A stretch of 64,000 bases of DNA, from contig CM063257.1 of the NCBI GenBank assembly GCA_032158295.1, positions 13,980,332 through 14,044,331 of the forward strand. Direction: 5' to 3'. The translations under genes were made by a program, and so were the position numbers. The notes beneath the pieces are model-generated. The model made no database searches. It was not told the origin of the DNA and saw only the letters and a list, made by a program, of their open reading frames with translations. This stretch comes from Pycnopodia helianthoides (lineage: Eukaryota; Echinodermata; Asteroidea; Forcipulatida; Asteriidae). Positions 1 through 39,935 of the stretch are shown piece by piece (position 1 is the stretch's first letter; the number at the start of each line of letters is the position of its first letter).

Positions 1-197
1 AAAACTGTTAGCGTAGTTTTACGAGAACGTCAAAATCCATCCACGTTTAGCGAGGTGAGAGCGGGTACCAACCGCATCTCTGGCTGCAGTATTCGCAAAC
101 GGATACCAACTCTCAGAATTCAGAGAAACGATTCATGAATGAATCTTTACCTCGGATTCTTAATGGTTTTGGGTGAAAAATCATCCAAACCATATAC

Positions 198-381
198 AGC
201 CCGGTTCATACTTCCTGCGAATGCCAATGCGAAGCGAATGTTGACGTCACAAATTCGCAACGGATAATTCGCAGCAGTTCAGCTGTGCTCAACTCTTGCA
301 AATATTCGCAGCGAAAACAGAGTTGTGACGTCAAATTCACGTCAAATTCGCTTCGCATTCGCAGGAAGTATGAACCGGGCT
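198..381. mobile_element. Foldback MITE with AGCCCGGTTCATACTTCC ends
   Basis: Ends AGCCCGGTTCATACTTCCTG and its reverse complement bound a 184-bp element. A second copy lies at 41720-41901. It has no coding capacity. Confidence 0.8.
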
Positions 382-382
382 T

Positions 383-1368
383 TACCTTGAAGGGAATCCT
401 TTCTCAAAATAGTTTTGTACGATCAACAGCTGCAGTGCTTCTCACCAAGTAAGTTTTTATGGTCATTAACTTTTGGAGTATTTGCCAATAATTTATACAA
501 TTATGTATTTACATGGCCCTACATGTACTTCAGGGCTTAAATTTTTGGGGAAAATCCACAAGGGGAAAATCCGCAGGTTGTGTTGCTAAGAATGTTTACT
601 GGACCAGAATTTTATTTACAAGACCAAAATGAGAAAAGACCTGAATCAAAATGCGAACAGTGTCATTCAATAGATGGGTTGCAGTATGGCGTAAATCGGC
701 CATCTTTACGGGCAGTTTGGAACAAACCGTCATGCGCATCGTGTGAGAACGGCGTGCAGCCGGCGTACATTTTACAAAACTCACGGCAGGATTGGTTAGT
801 GAACAACGCGGCTGCGTTAATAAGTTGAGCGCTTGACCTACTGCAAGCCAAAATGCACTTTTGCCCAAACACTAAGAGAAGATTTATCTCCTCTGTTTGA
901 TACGCAGCAGAATTGAAAGATATTTGTGAGACTCTCACTCAAACTCAACATTTGAACATCTTAGAAACGGAAGAAAGATATTTTATTGAAAAACACAGGA
1001 CCACCGGACTTGTCCCTTCTTGAGTTTACTGGCCCGGCGCTGAAATTACTGGCCTTGGGCCAGCGGTCCAGTGTAAAATTTGAGCCCTGTACTTGAATGT
1101 GCTGGACATATTCACATGTTCAACCCACGCTTAATGTATGTGTGTGCTACTTTACAACCATCCATTCCTAATTCTCTTCACTCTTCTGTGCTTATTCCAA
1201 GATGTGGAGATTGTATTATCTGCACTTTTTACATATTGTACAATCTTTCCCCAAATTCTCCTTAATCTTCACAATCTGACCAGGCAGCTGCCACCTGTGG
1301 AATAATAGGCAAGATTAGTCAATAATGTGTCCTTTCTCTATGGTCACATTGTTAAGACCAGCTGTTGG
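383..1368. other. Gene-free flank with dispersed repeat
   Basis: No coding region is supported. The part near 1010-1090 (TACTGGCC...GGGCCAGCGG) belongs to a dispersed family also at 13130-13230, 14290-14380, 14740-15000, 18550-18870 and 24040-24250. Confidence 0.5.
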
Positions 1369-1700
1369 CATGTCGTGGCCAAGCGAATAAGAGCACTGGA
1401 CTCGAGCTCTGGTGTTTCTGATCAGCAGAGTGTGGGTTCGAGTCCAAGTCTTGACACTTGAGCAAGAATTTCAAGTGTTATTGCTTCGTCCTTTGGATGG
1501 GACGCAAAGCCGTTGGTCCCGTGTGTTGTGGTAATGCACGTAAAAAGAACCCAGTTAAACTTATCGCTAAGAGAAGGGAGTTGGCCCGGTGTTTCTGGCA
1601 GTGGCTGATGAGTGCTTCGCAGCACCTTGTAAACCCTTAATGTGCTACTTAAATCAGTCTCGTAATTCATAAACTTAATACCTGTTTCGAAAAGCGTTTC
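1369..1700 (+). mobile_element. tRNA-Leu-like SINE
   Basis: The head resembles a tRNA-Leu (GTGGCCAAGCG A box; GGGTTCGAGTCC B box; CAA-like anticodon region degraded). The body with AAAAAGAACCCAGT is shared, in reverse, with 56380-56610 and 62030-62282. It looks like a SINE, not a functional tRNA. Confidence 0.7.
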
Positions 1701-1743
1701 TCTCTGTTCCAGCTCCTTGAGCACCTTGTTGGTAAATGTTTGT

Positions 1744-2490
1744 CTTGTGCTAGGCCATTACTATAGAAGATTCCAATATAATAATATTGGAATCTATAGA
1801 AGATTCCAATATAATAATATTGGAATTTATAGAAGATTCCAATATAACAATATTGGAATTTATAGAAGATTCCAATATAATAATATTGGGATCTATAGAA
1901 GATTCCAATATAATAAAATTGGAATTTATAGAAGATTCCAATATAATAATATTGGAATCTATAGAAGATTCCAATATAATAAAATTGGAATTTATAGAAG
2001 ATTCCAATATAATAATATTGGAATTTATAGAAGATTCCAATATAATAATATTGGAATTTATAGAAGATTCCAATATAATAATATTGGGATCTATAGAAGA
2101 TTCCAATATAATAATATTGGAATTTATAGAAGATTCCAATATAATAATATTGGAATTTATAGAAGATTCCAATATAATAATATTGGGATCTATAGAAGAT
2201 TCCAATATAATAATATTGGAATTTATAGAAGATTCCAATATAATAATATTGGAATCTACAGAAGATTCCAATATAATAATATTGGAATTTATAGAAGATT
2301 CCAATATAATAATATTGGGATCTATAGAAGATTCCAATATAATAATATTGGAATTTATAGAAGATTCCAATATAATAATATTGGAATTTATGGAAGATTC
2401 CAATATAATAATATTGGAATTTATAGAAGATTCCACTACAACAATATTGGAATCTTCTAGTTCTAGTTAGAAGGTTGGCCTAGCACAATT
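1744..2490. mobile_element. TIR element filled by a 33-bp hairpin tandem array
   Basis: Inverted ends TTGTGCTAGGCC (1744-1755) and GGCCTAGCACAA (2478-2489) enclose about 21 copies of a 33-bp unit (about 1765-2460). Each unit contains ATTCCAATAT, AATA, ATATTGGAAT, so every unit can form a 10-bp hairpin with a 4-base loop. Because 33 is divisible by three, several frames stay open (up to 247 codons); these are repeat artefacts, not genes. No clear target duplication is seen. Confidence 0.8.
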
Positions 2491-4199
2491 TATTTGACAA
2501 GAAACACAATTTAGTGGACCACTTTTCTACCGTCGCGTTTAGTTTTTCCAGTGGTTGTAGCTTGTCCTCCATGAAGTGTTCCACCATGCGAATGGACATG
2601 CAGGTTTTTTTTTAACTACTCTCAAATTTTAATCAAACAGTGGACGAAAAAGGCTGGTACTAACATTTTCCGTCCATTGTTGATGAAAATATGAGGTTGA
2701 TAAACAAAAAATTATAAATCATTCTAAAGAATTGAATCACCTCAAATATTTTCAGTGTAAGCCTGCCCTCGTCAGTACCCATTTGTACTCCTGGTTGGAG
2801 AGAAGCAATTATGAGAAAGTGCCTTACTCAAAAACACAAGTGTTGTGGCTGACCAGGCTAAGGATTCAAACTCACATTCTGCAAATTGCAGAGCTTGAGT
2901 CCTGCTTGAACTACTTGAATTGCTTGAACTGTTAACAAATTGCACTTGAATCCACCGCCCATTGGCTATTTTTCCGCGGTGTGAACAGTTATCTTTTTGG
3001 GGGATTCATCCTTCTTTTAATTAAAGGCAAAGTAAATTACCTTGGTTTTGGGGACCGTTCGATTGTTTTAATCCTATATAAATGTAGATATATATACAAT
3101 AAAACTAACCTGTGAAAATTGAATTTCAAAAGGTGGTTGTGTTTTTGAAATATCGCCGAAATCCGCAGCGAATATGTCCACGCTTAAAGAATAATCCCTA
3201 ATAGGAATACACAATCTTAGAAACGTTTCTGACAGAAACATTTTTTAGATTCAAATTTTGGGGGATAAAAACTTGCATCTTTTTCCCATATCCACATTAT
3301 TTTAAATTGAAATATTTCTCAAAATGCTATTAATGTCGCTGTACTTCTAGCCAAGTTTTTATTGCCCTTAATTTTTAGAGTGATTACCAATCATAATACC
3401 TTCCCTTTAAATTGAAAAGCATGGAAAAGCCAAGAGTAGACCCCCCCCAACTCCCACTTCAAGCATGGGACAATGTTTACAATGGATGAGCACAGGCTTT
3501 GTCAATAGTAAACATGACAAGTTGTTGACAACAACAAAGGGGTTTACTGTTAACTGTTACTTGTGTAGGTAATCCTGGGAGGTAGCTTAAAGAGTTTGAA
3601 TACAATCCTTTAATATCCATTTAATCCTTAATCCTCTTGAGATTAGGAGATTTACTTGACAAGCTGCTTACACTATGTATTGGAATGTGCTGGGCAATGG
3701 ACTGATCTTCCTGGGAGCATAGTATTAAGCCCTTTTCAGACTAGAGCACTTTAGCAGGGGTCCCTTGCTTTATTTTAGCATGGTTGCAAAATTGTACAAA
3801 CTGCACTTTGTGCGAAAGGACAATTCAATGTTTGGACTGTCCAAATGTCCCTGGTGAAATCGTGCAATGGAACGAAGAGACAGAAAAACAGCACCCATTA
3901 CCGAGGACCTTTGTGACTGGTGCTCCTGTGAAAGGGCCTTTTGCCAGAGGGTGTCTGGGTGTCTTTTGGACAACCTGTTTTAAATTTGGACACCTTGTCT
4001 TATCTGTCATTTACACGATGTACCTAGTAAGTTAACAATTTGGACACCAAGTTTTTAAATTTCCAGCAAATTTGGATTATAGGCCTACCCTTTTACCAAA
4101 TCCTGGCTAGAACCTTGCCTGGGAGGACTACTTACCACACTCGATCCAGAAAGGTGGATTGAGATCCAGCATTTTCATCGCCACCACAGATCAAGATCA
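2491..4199. other. Gene-free stretch upstream of RBPJ
   Basis: AT-rich, no supported ORF. About 3095-3245 is a dispersed repeat (GGTTGTGTTTTTGAAATATC) also present at 13970-14105 and 28125-28265. Confidence 0.5.
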
Positions 4200-4395
4200 G
4201 GGCGGAATTTCATAGAGCTGCTTAAGCAGAAAATGTTGCTTAATAACCTTCCGCTTAGCAGAAATGAGCAGGACACCAGTCACAAATTGTGCAAGTGACA
4301 TGGTAGTTTGGCTGGTAACCTTATTTTGGTAAGCGTAATTTTTGTTTTGCTCAGCTACTTTCTGTGCTTTAAAGCAGCTCTATGAAAGTGGGCCC
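4200..4395. mobile_element. GGGCCC-ended MITE (TTTCATAGAGCTGCTTAAGCA), copy 1
   Basis: The inverted ends read AATTTCATAGAGCTGCTTAAGC and reverse; about 195 bp, no ORF. Further copies: 35345-35524, 35603-35798, 46566-46835, 46946-47136, 47593-47786, 57147-57315, 63711-63908, and a fragment at 5164-5232. Confidence 0.82.
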
Positions 4396-5499
4396 TGGTG
4401 TCGCGTTTACACCAGAGCCTGATCCAGCTCTGATCCCACTTTTGATCACAGCTCCAGGCCTTGCGCTTGAGCTTTTTGTAAAGTAACCCGCCGGGCCAGT
4501 AAACTGGGCATTTTACTTGCCCCCAGGAAGTTTTAGTAGCCCGGATTTTAAACAGGAACTGCCATAAATGTAATGTTCTGATGTGTTAATTGTTAATGAT
4601 CACAACCAGTTTAATGACCAAATGAAGTTATATTCACACACTCAATAACAATTAACACATTTTATACATTAATTATTCACATCTGAAAAGGAAGAAATTA
4701 GTATTTTAAACAAGTAGGTTGCACAGTTTTTAGTAGCCCACAGGGCAAGTTGAGAAGTGGTGTTTACTAGCCCATAGCATTTTTTACTAGACGATGTACG
4801 CCGGGCTAGTGTTAAGGGCGAGCCCTGAGCTCTGTCAAACAAAAAGCACTTAAGCAAAAAAGCCTGCCATTCCTTAGCCAAACCGGGAAAAGACCACTTT
4901 GCATTTTGGTGTCTGATCCACCTCTGCGTTTACACTTGTTTCTGGAATCCACTTTGCTGGATCTGATGATCCACCAATTAGCTGGGTTCCACCCTCCTCA
5001 AAAGGTGGATTAAAATTGCAGGATCTTGAACTGGGTCTGATCCTACTTTTTTTGCATTTACACTAACTGTAAATTTACATTGGCGGATCAGATTCAGGTC
5101 TGATCCACTTTAAAGTCCTAGAGATCTACATAGTGTAAACAGGGCCTTAATGTACATGGACACGGGGCCGAATTTCATAGAGCTACTTAAAAGCAGAAAT
5201 GATTGCTGAAAGATTATTTCCTGCTTAGCAGAAATGAAACGTTTTCTGTGGTTTTCCTCCCACACCTAAAACTGAAACTTCCTTCATTGTCTTCTCTCCA
5301 CGGGGTTCTTGGCTGGTATAGTGATTAAGAAATGAAATGAAATCTGTATAGAAAATTCTGACGAAAGCCGAAAGCCGTACTGTGAACACTTCCACTGACA
5401 TGCTCACTGGTCCCGCTTGGCAGGTTACCAGCAAAAAAAAACCTAACAGCAAACTCTGATTACTAATTGTCTTCTTCTTTTCTTTAATGCAGGTTCCCG

Positions 5500-6525
5500 C
5501 AGTTCTGAGGATTTACACCGGTCACCAGAGGTCACCTCAACCAGAACAACTTTTTGTTTTTGAAAACAGCAGGCAGGAAAAGACATTTCAAGGATCAATT
5601 ACCTTTTTTTTTCCTGGATTTTCTATCGACTGATATCGCGGCGAAGTGCGGCATATTTATAGACAGTTTTTATCACGTCTTGGAGCCCACTTTTTTTTTC
5701 AAATTTTAATCAAAATTATAAGTTAGAGAGGTTTTTTTCACAATCATCTTTTTAAAGTTACACTTCCCGAAAAAGAAAAACTTCGAAAATTTACAAACTT
5801 TTTCAACACCTCTATGTTTATATTCGTATTGTGAAAACAAATTTTTTTCTTTTTTAATTTGGGAAATCTACGCAGCTTTCATTTAAAATGGAAACGTTTG
5901 CAGACTGATTCTTTTCGAAGACAAATACTGACTCACAACTGAAATTCTTGGTACTGGGGAAAAAAAAGTTTGAGTAGTGGTCGACAAAAGCTTCTTTTTT
6001 TTTTCTTCGATATTCTTCCAGCAGCATAAAGTGACAGTTTGAGACAGGTTAGATCATGTGGAAAACGCAGTATGCGTAGTATTTGAAAGCAAGATCGTTT
6101 CTACGCAACTGTTGGCTCTTTAGAGATACATGAGTCGCGTTTACTTGATGCGAAGCGCCCTTCATCGATAGGACATCACCCAAGGACAGGAAGAAGACCA
6201 ACTTTTCTTGGAATAGATTTCGAAGGAACCGTGGAGACGGGGGGCATTTTTTAATGAGCACCTTCATGAAACTCGCTCCTGGAGTACATGCATGAAATCT
6301 TTTGTTGAGATTTTGAAGCGAGTTCTTCTTTGAGTCCGTTTCTGTGGCAGAAACTATTTCAAGTAACTTCAGACGTGCAAGTGGTGTTTTTTTCCCCTTT
6401 ATGAGCAACTACAGTTAAACGACAGGATTCGTCTCGTCAGAGGAGTGTTAGAATACACCCAGGCGCTTGTGTGGTTCCCAGACTTCTCAGCATAGGATAA
6501 TGAGTGTATCGTCTCTGTCTTTGCG
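5500..6525 (+). promoter_or_regulatory. Likely promoter and 5' leader region of RBPJ exon 1a
   Basis: No gene is visible between the repeat fragment ending near 5345 and the exon 1a start. The stretch has many poly-T/poly-A runs, then becomes GC- and CpG-richer toward 6526, as at many gene starts. A possible acceptor (TTTCTTTAATGCAG) at 5492 could begin a leader exon. The transcription start cannot be placed from sequence alone. Confidence 0.35.

Positions 6526-6529
<4 letters not shown>
6500..6529 (+). promoter_or_regulatory. Upstream ORF overlapping the RBPJ exon 1a start
   Basis: An ATG at 6500 (A at -3) opens nine codons and stops at TGA 6527-6529, which overlaps the RBPJ ATG (6526-6528) as ATGA. 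If the leader covers this region, ribosomes would have to scan past it or terminate and reinitiate, which usually lowers translation. The arrangement is seen directly; an effect on expression is inference. Confidence 0.5.
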
Positions 6530-34022
<27,493 letters not shown>

Positions 34023-34082
34023 CCCCCATAGGGGAGGGGTGTTGTTGTGAAACTTGCCCCTCTATTGACTCGGATAAGTAAA

Positions 34083-34117
34083 AATAAACTTGAAAAACAA
34101 AACTCGGACCAAATAAA
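34083..34117 (+). terminator. Possible RBPJ polyadenylation signals
   Basis: Two AATAAA hexamers, at 34083-34088 and 34112-34117, lie 61 and 90 bases after the RBPJ stop codon. They are the first poly(A) signals downstream. A longer 3' UTR is equally possible. Confidence 0.35.
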
Positions 34118-34857
34118 TGACAACCAGTCTTGCACCACGGAATCGGATGTTCCACTCGACAAGGGTTGTGTCAACATGCTTGAGCTGCGGAGGGGCAGGA
34201 AAGTTATAATAGTGCCTCACAGGAACCCTTCATTTTTTGAAAGAGGGGTGTTTCACCATTTTGTGCCAATGAGAAACCCCTGGTTTGAGTTTTTCTGTCG
34301 GAGGAAAAGTCTGCCGTTTACAAGAAGAAGGCGCTTGAGGAGATAAGAAAAAAGCTGCCTCGAGGCTTCTTCACTTCTCCTGCCAAGTGAAAACAACATG
34401 GATGTGTATCTCCTTTATCTATATTCTTTAAACTACTGCGATGATCGAAACGATTCCTGCTTGCGATTTGAAGGAACTTTGTTGAGCCTTGCGGTCCCTA
34501 AAGGGAAGACTGTTTTAATCTCAACCATTTCCTTCTGTTTTTTTTTATCCTGACCTCGTTTCAGTGTGTTCACAATTTCTGGCGACACTGGAGACCGGCC
34601 TCTCTGTAGTGAGAAGGTAAAGCCACAAGGTCCGTCTGGTGTCCCGCAACACCGTCAAGGTATACGACTGGAGATGAGACCGAGTGCTGAATTACCAGTC
34701 TTGACATCTCTGTTCTTTCATGGTTTTAAGGCTTAAACTCTGAACTTGGGCTCTGTAGGTACTAATGTGCACTTTCGGTACTGATTTATGGAAATCGCAC
34801 TGTGCAAGTTTCGATATGAAGAAACAGGGCTCATCTGAAAGCGTGGTCATCTGTTTT

Positions 34858-35240
34858 TTAAAGGCAGGGTGTACTTTTGGTAACTACCCCACAAGCTAAT
34901 GAGCATAAAAACAAAAACTTACTTGGTAAAGAGCACAGGAGAGCTGTTGATATTATAAAACATTGTTAGAAACGACCCCCTTTGAAGTAAAGTACATGTA
35001 ATTTTAGAGAAAGATTTGAATCTGAGGAAGTCTTCAGGCATAAAGCCTTTCTCAGGCATCTCAAAGCACACAATTCTATTCTACAAGGGTGTTTTTTCTT
35101 TCATTATTTTCTTGCAACTTATAAGACCAATCAAGCCTCAAAATGCTCACAGGTTTGTTATTCTATGCATACGGTGGGATACACCAAGTGAGAATACTGG
35201 TCTATGACGAATTATCAAAAGTTGACTCTGCCTTTCATAC
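34858..35240. mobile_element. TTAA MITE, copy downstream of RBPJ
   Basis: It begins TTAAAGGCAGGGTGTACTTT and ends AAAAGTTGACTCTGCCTTTC, about 840 bp after the RBPJ stop. Confidence 0.7.
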
Positions 35241-35344
35241 AATTCTTGACTTGATGTGGGTGATTAGGATACAAACTGTGAAGTGAAATGGTCTGTTGAC
35301 CCAATCTTCAAAATTTCCTTCTGCAAAGGGCACTTCTGAGGAAG

Positions 35345-35524
35345 CTGGTCTCAATTTCATAGAGCAGCTTAGAAGCAGAAAATATTGCTTAACAATTACC
35401 TGCTAAGCAGAAATGAGCAGGATATCAGTCACAAATTGTACATGTGATAATGGTAGTTTGGCTGGTAACCTTATTCTGGTAAGCATAACTTTTTGTGCTT
35501 AAGCAGCTCTATGAAATTGGGCCC
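35345..35524. mobile_element. GGGCCC-ended MITE, copy 2
   Basis: It ends GCTCTATGAAATTGGGCCCT; slightly shorter than the others. Confidence 0.8.
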
Positions 35525-35602
35525 TGTTAGTACTAATTATTTTGCCAGTAAGCAACCAACTACGTGACTCACTTTGGTTATGCATTGCCTAATACATGTA
35601 CA

Positions 35603-35798
35603 GGGCCCAATTTCATAGAGCTGCTTAAGCAGAAAATATTGCTCAACAATTGTCTGCTAAGCAGATAATGAGCAGGATACCAGTCACAAAATGTACACGT
35701 GACATGGTATTTTGGCTGGTAACCTCATTCTGGTAAGCATAATTTTGTTGTGCTCGGCTACTTTTTGTGCTTAAAAACAGCTCTATGAAACTGGGCCC
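35603..35798. mobile_element. GGGCCC-ended MITE, copy 3
   Basis: Both GGGCCC ends are intact; it lies 78 bp from copy 2. Confidence 0.85.
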
Positions 35799-36169
35799 AG
35801 GTAGATCTCCAAGGATGTAATTTGCAGTATCTGTATGTACTGTTACCATGAGGTACAAAGTACTCACAGAAAGGTACTTGGCATCAGTGGCTCCACTGCC
35901 CATTCAATAGACCTGTGTCATGCTGCCACCATCCTGGTCATGTTCCCTGGATCCAGTAACAGTATTGGATGCTAATATTCATTGTACAAAAAGAAACCAG
36001 ACTATTTTTCCTTTCACAAAACTCCTTTTTGTTCTTGACGTCTATCAGTTTTTTTTTCCCCCTTTAAGAACTCACAAGTTGGATGTGTAGATGGAACCAT
36101 CGTGCACTGTGTGAGCACTGCATTCTTGTTAGTTTGCAGACTGCATACATTTTGTTTTTCGGTTATCAA

Positions 36170-36690
36170 TTTGAATTTTGAATGAAATGGGTAATACGCC
36201 CACTTTCATATACTTTGAAATACCCATAAATTGTTGTGTCAGTTCAAAAACAGTGTCCTAAAAATCTCCTAAAATAGCGTTCACGTTATGTGCGAGTTTA
36301 AAATTGTCAAAACATCGTAAATTTGAATTTTGAAGACCTCACTCAGTTCATTAACCAGGGGAAGAAATGGGTAATACTCCCACTTTCATATACCTTGATA
36401 TACCCATAAATCGTTGTGTCAGTGCAAGAACAGTGTCCTAAAAATCTCCTAAAATAGCGTTCACGTTATGTGCGAGTTTGAAATTGTTAAAACATCGTAA
36501 ATTTGAATTTTGACAACCTCACTCAGTTCATTAACCAGGGGAAGAAATGGGTAATACGCCCACTTTCATATACCTTGATATACCCATAAATCATTGTGTC
36601 AGTGCAAGAACAGTGTCCTAAAAATCTCCTAAAATAGCGTTCACGTTATGTGCGAGTTTGAAATTGTCAAAACATTGTATCTTGGTTAGG
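36170..36690. repeat. Three tandem copies of a 180-bp unit
   Basis: AATGGGTAATAC(G/T)CCCACTT recurs every 180 bp (near 36187, 36367, 36547), with AATAGCGTTCACGTTATGTG in each. A diverged piece is at 42825-42990. Confidence 0.85.
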
Positions 36691-36857
36691 ATAGCCCGGA
36701 CGTACACACAAAACAGGTACGAGATAACAATGTTTTTTGTGCGAGATACAAGGTTTTTGCAAAAAACAAGATACAATGTTTTTGACCCGAGGCGACAAAA
36801 TGATCTCGTCTGTGTGTGTACTTATTTTTAAAGTAACTGAATTTTACCACTAAGTTA

Positions 36858-36893
36858 CTTGTTTGTTTGTTTGTTTGTTTGTTTGTTTGTTTA
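36858..36893. repeat. (GTTT)n microsatellite
   Basis: About eight GTTT units in a row. Confidence 0.9.
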
Positions 36894-37084
36894 GATGGTT
36901 TTCCCATCAAGGGAACTTGGCAAAGGGGATATAAACACAAAGCTGGCAACAGCAAATCTCTCTCATACAAACATCTGTTTAACGGCTATGATCTATGATT
37001 ATGAATTGCACAAAACAAGACATTGTGATTCAATAATTATTTATGATTACTTATTCTAGTCATTGTTAAAATCATCGGTTAGCT

Positions 37085-37155
37085 CTTTTCCCGGATTCGA
37101 ACCCATAACCTTGTGATTGCAAGTCCTGCAGTCTAACGGCCAAACCACTTTTACT
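37085..37155 (-). mobile_element. tRNA-like SINE fragment
   Basis: The minus strand has GTTTGGCCGTTAGACTGCAG and TATGGGTTCGAATCCGGG, A- and B-box-like. The anticodon stem does not pair, so it is not called as a tRNA gene. Confidence 0.45.
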
Positions 37156-38285
37156 TTAATGACCCCCCTCCCCTTAAAGAACCCAACATGTGCTTCAATT
37201 ACCAATTTGTCAGATCAGTGCCATAAGGTCGTTAATTGCAATTTCAAATCCGTAATGATCAAAAAGGTCATTCCTAAGTGAAAAATGCGAATGAGTTAGA
37301 CAAAATAAACCAAAATCCACAAAGTCAAATTTATTTTTAGAAACTGAACGTTTCGTTTTGCCAAACTAATCTTTGGAGACCACTCTTGATCAATAAACTC
37401 CATATACCAAGAGCTCCAAAACATGCAAAACCAAATTTATGAAAGCCATGCAAATTGCACTAACGACCTTATAGTCCTGAGCTGACGAGTTGAAGCTTAG
37501 GGAACCAAAACACCTAGCACATTGTAACTTTACATTGCTGACAGCATTATGCTTGTTGGCAGGTAACACAGTGAACCAGCTTGTTGACACATGTTTAATG
37601 TTTGTGACCTTGATTGTTTTATACAACTTTGTTTTTTTTCCCCAAGTCTCAACAAGCCTTCTGAAGTTTATCTCAAATTTACGAAATTATATATTTTTAT
37701 ATCGTTAATTCAGCAGAGATAACGGATAACCTGTATGTATTTTTTAAAATCACGCAGCGATTTTTTAAAGGTTAACAAAAACAACTAGATTTGCAAGAGA
37801 ACGCTTGCTGTTATTTATGTATATAACCGCCCACCTCTGATAACCCATTGGTGCCTTGTATTATATGCATCCTTGACCCTTGACCCTTGAACTTTGACCT
37901 GTTTATACCCCCCCCCCCTTCACTGTTTTCCCAGCTTGTTCTTTATGCTTTGAATAGTCTATTGGGAACGTTAGTTAGCCCAAAAATTTGTCCAGTGTTT
38001 AGCACTTTCATCGTTTTGTTTTTTCAGGGACGTGTTTGATTAAACAGGAACATTTTAATCTGTTACACTTTGCAATTACAACCAGTTATGTCACTGCCTG
38101 TATTATTTGTAGCTCACTTTCAAAAATGTTGCCTATTTTTTCTTTTTTTAGAAGAACGCTTGTGCGAGATCTAAAAAAACTCGGCGAAATATCAACTTGT
38201 CTGTTTGGCCTTTTGGTAGTAGGAGGAATATATTTTTCTTTATTTAATCTAGCATTAAGTTCAGCCTAGGTGTTTCCTGCAGAAA

Positions 38286-38424
38286 GCTTAGGCTGTATCC
38301 GAATTGGTGGCTACGGCTACGGCTGTTGCTAAGGGTGCTTGCGAAGGACGTCCTCAACTTCAACGCATGATGACGCTGCGATCCAGCTGCAGCTGTAGCC
38401 ATAGCGCCATTTCGGACACAGCCT
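38286..38424. mobile_element. MITE with AGGCTGT(A/G)TCCGAA ends
   Basis: Inverted ends AGGCTGTATCCGAA and TTCGGACACAGCCT; GCTACGGCTACGG inside pairs with GCTGTAGCCATAG. A diverged relative is at about 50635-50750. Confidence 0.65.
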
Positions 38425-38778
38425 CGTTTTGTTTTTTTCTGATGCACATGGTGTGCCGATGAAGCGGTGATCGCATAAGTGGTGGAATGTTTGTCTGGCA
38501 GCCGGTTATTTTGAGCAAAGATGCGTCGTTTGCTCAGAGTGCCATTGTAAGATGGGATATTGAATGGAACATTCAATCTTCCATCGAAGGAAAATATTCT
38601 CTCTACTGCACGAACGCAAAACTTTCATTCGTTTGACTTAACATCCAAATAAATCTTTTACACTTTTGGAGGAAAGCAACTATCAACAAAATCTATTATA
38701 ACACCCCTTACCAATATTCTGCCTTTTGATTGGTTTAGAGCGCGTCACATGATATGTCTCAGTTTTACTAGAAACCGC

Positions 38779-38930
38779 GCGGTACTATCACATGGCAAAC
38801 GATGTACTGTCACATGGCAAACGATGTACTGTCACATGGCAAACGATGTACTGTCACATGGCAAACGATGTACTATCACATGGCAAACATGTACTATCAC
38901 ATGGCAAACGATGCACTATCACATGGCATG
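38779..38930. repeat. 22-bp tandem array, about seven copies
   Basis: The unit CACATGGCAAACGATGTACTGT repeats with few changes; one copy is shortened. Confidence 0.9.
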
Positions 38931-39624
38931 CAACCAGTCGTATGTTGGCTCGATTTTTTGTAGCATGCAGGTCTTTAACTTAATAATACAGTATTTAGAA
39001 ATGTTTGGGGTGTTAACAAAATATTGACTGCTTTTAATCATGTTATGGTTAAAACTATGACTCCCTCGGTGATCCCCAGAGCGTTCTTTTGCTTCAGGAA
39101 AACAGAATGCTCCAGGATCACCTCGCGGAGTCGTAGTTTTAACCATAGCACTCGAAGCAGTCAATATTTGTATACTATATTGTTTGTCTGGTATCCACAC
39201 TATGGCGTGTTGGACAATCCAGCTGTTTTACCTCCCCCAAAAAATAAAATACAAAAAATGCTGTTTTAGAGTTGAAATAGGGATTTCTTTAAAGTCACTC
39301 GAGGTGATGCTTTTTAATTTCAAAGTCAAACGTTTGTTTTGAGAGAATGAAAGTGATGTAGGCCTACACTTTGTTGCTTTCATTTTTAAATTTTCGTTTA
39401 TTACAAGTGAACAGTGAAAACAAGTCATGTAAGTTAGAAAACATTTTTTATGTGCCTTAACTGTTCAATTTCGTGTCACTGCAGTCTTGAACTTGTCCTT
39501 TTTGTGTGAATAGTTTAACGCAGTCCGCTCATCTCTTATAGACCATGATATTGATAGACCATTGAAAACCATTCAAACATCAATTCCTCACACTTTCCCC
39601 GTAGCTTTCCAAGGTCAAAATGCC

Positions 39625-39935
39625 AGTTGAAACCAGTGACAAATATCAACTGGGCTCAACTGGGCTCAAGTAGGTTTAACTATGTTGAACTGGATTGAGC
39701 TGGGTTACCAATTAGGTTCAAAATTCCAGTTGACTTTTTGTTTAAACCAGTTTAAAATATAAACTGGGTTCAGCTTCTGTTAACTATGTTCCACTGGATT
39801 GAACTGGGTTCCCAACTAGGTTCAAAGTTCTAAGTTGTCCTTTTGTTTAAACCAGTAAAAAAATATAAACTGGGCTCAACTGGGTTTAAATCCCTAAATT
39901 TAACTATGTTCAACTGGGTTGAACTGGGTTACCAC
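39625..39935. repeat. Imperfect tandem repeat of about 110 bp, three copies
   Basis: AACTATGTT(G/C)(A/C)ACTGG, GAACTGGGTT and TTTTTGTTTAAACCAGT recur in the same order. Confidence 0.7.

Noticed and set aside
1717..2470. Open frames of 227-247 codons on both strands
   Set aside because: They are translations of the 33-bp satellite; every frame without a stop in the unit stays open.
34047..34346. 99-codon ORF just after the RBPJ stop
   Set aside because: It lies where the 3' UTR is expected, shows no known domain and has no acceptor joining it to exon 9.
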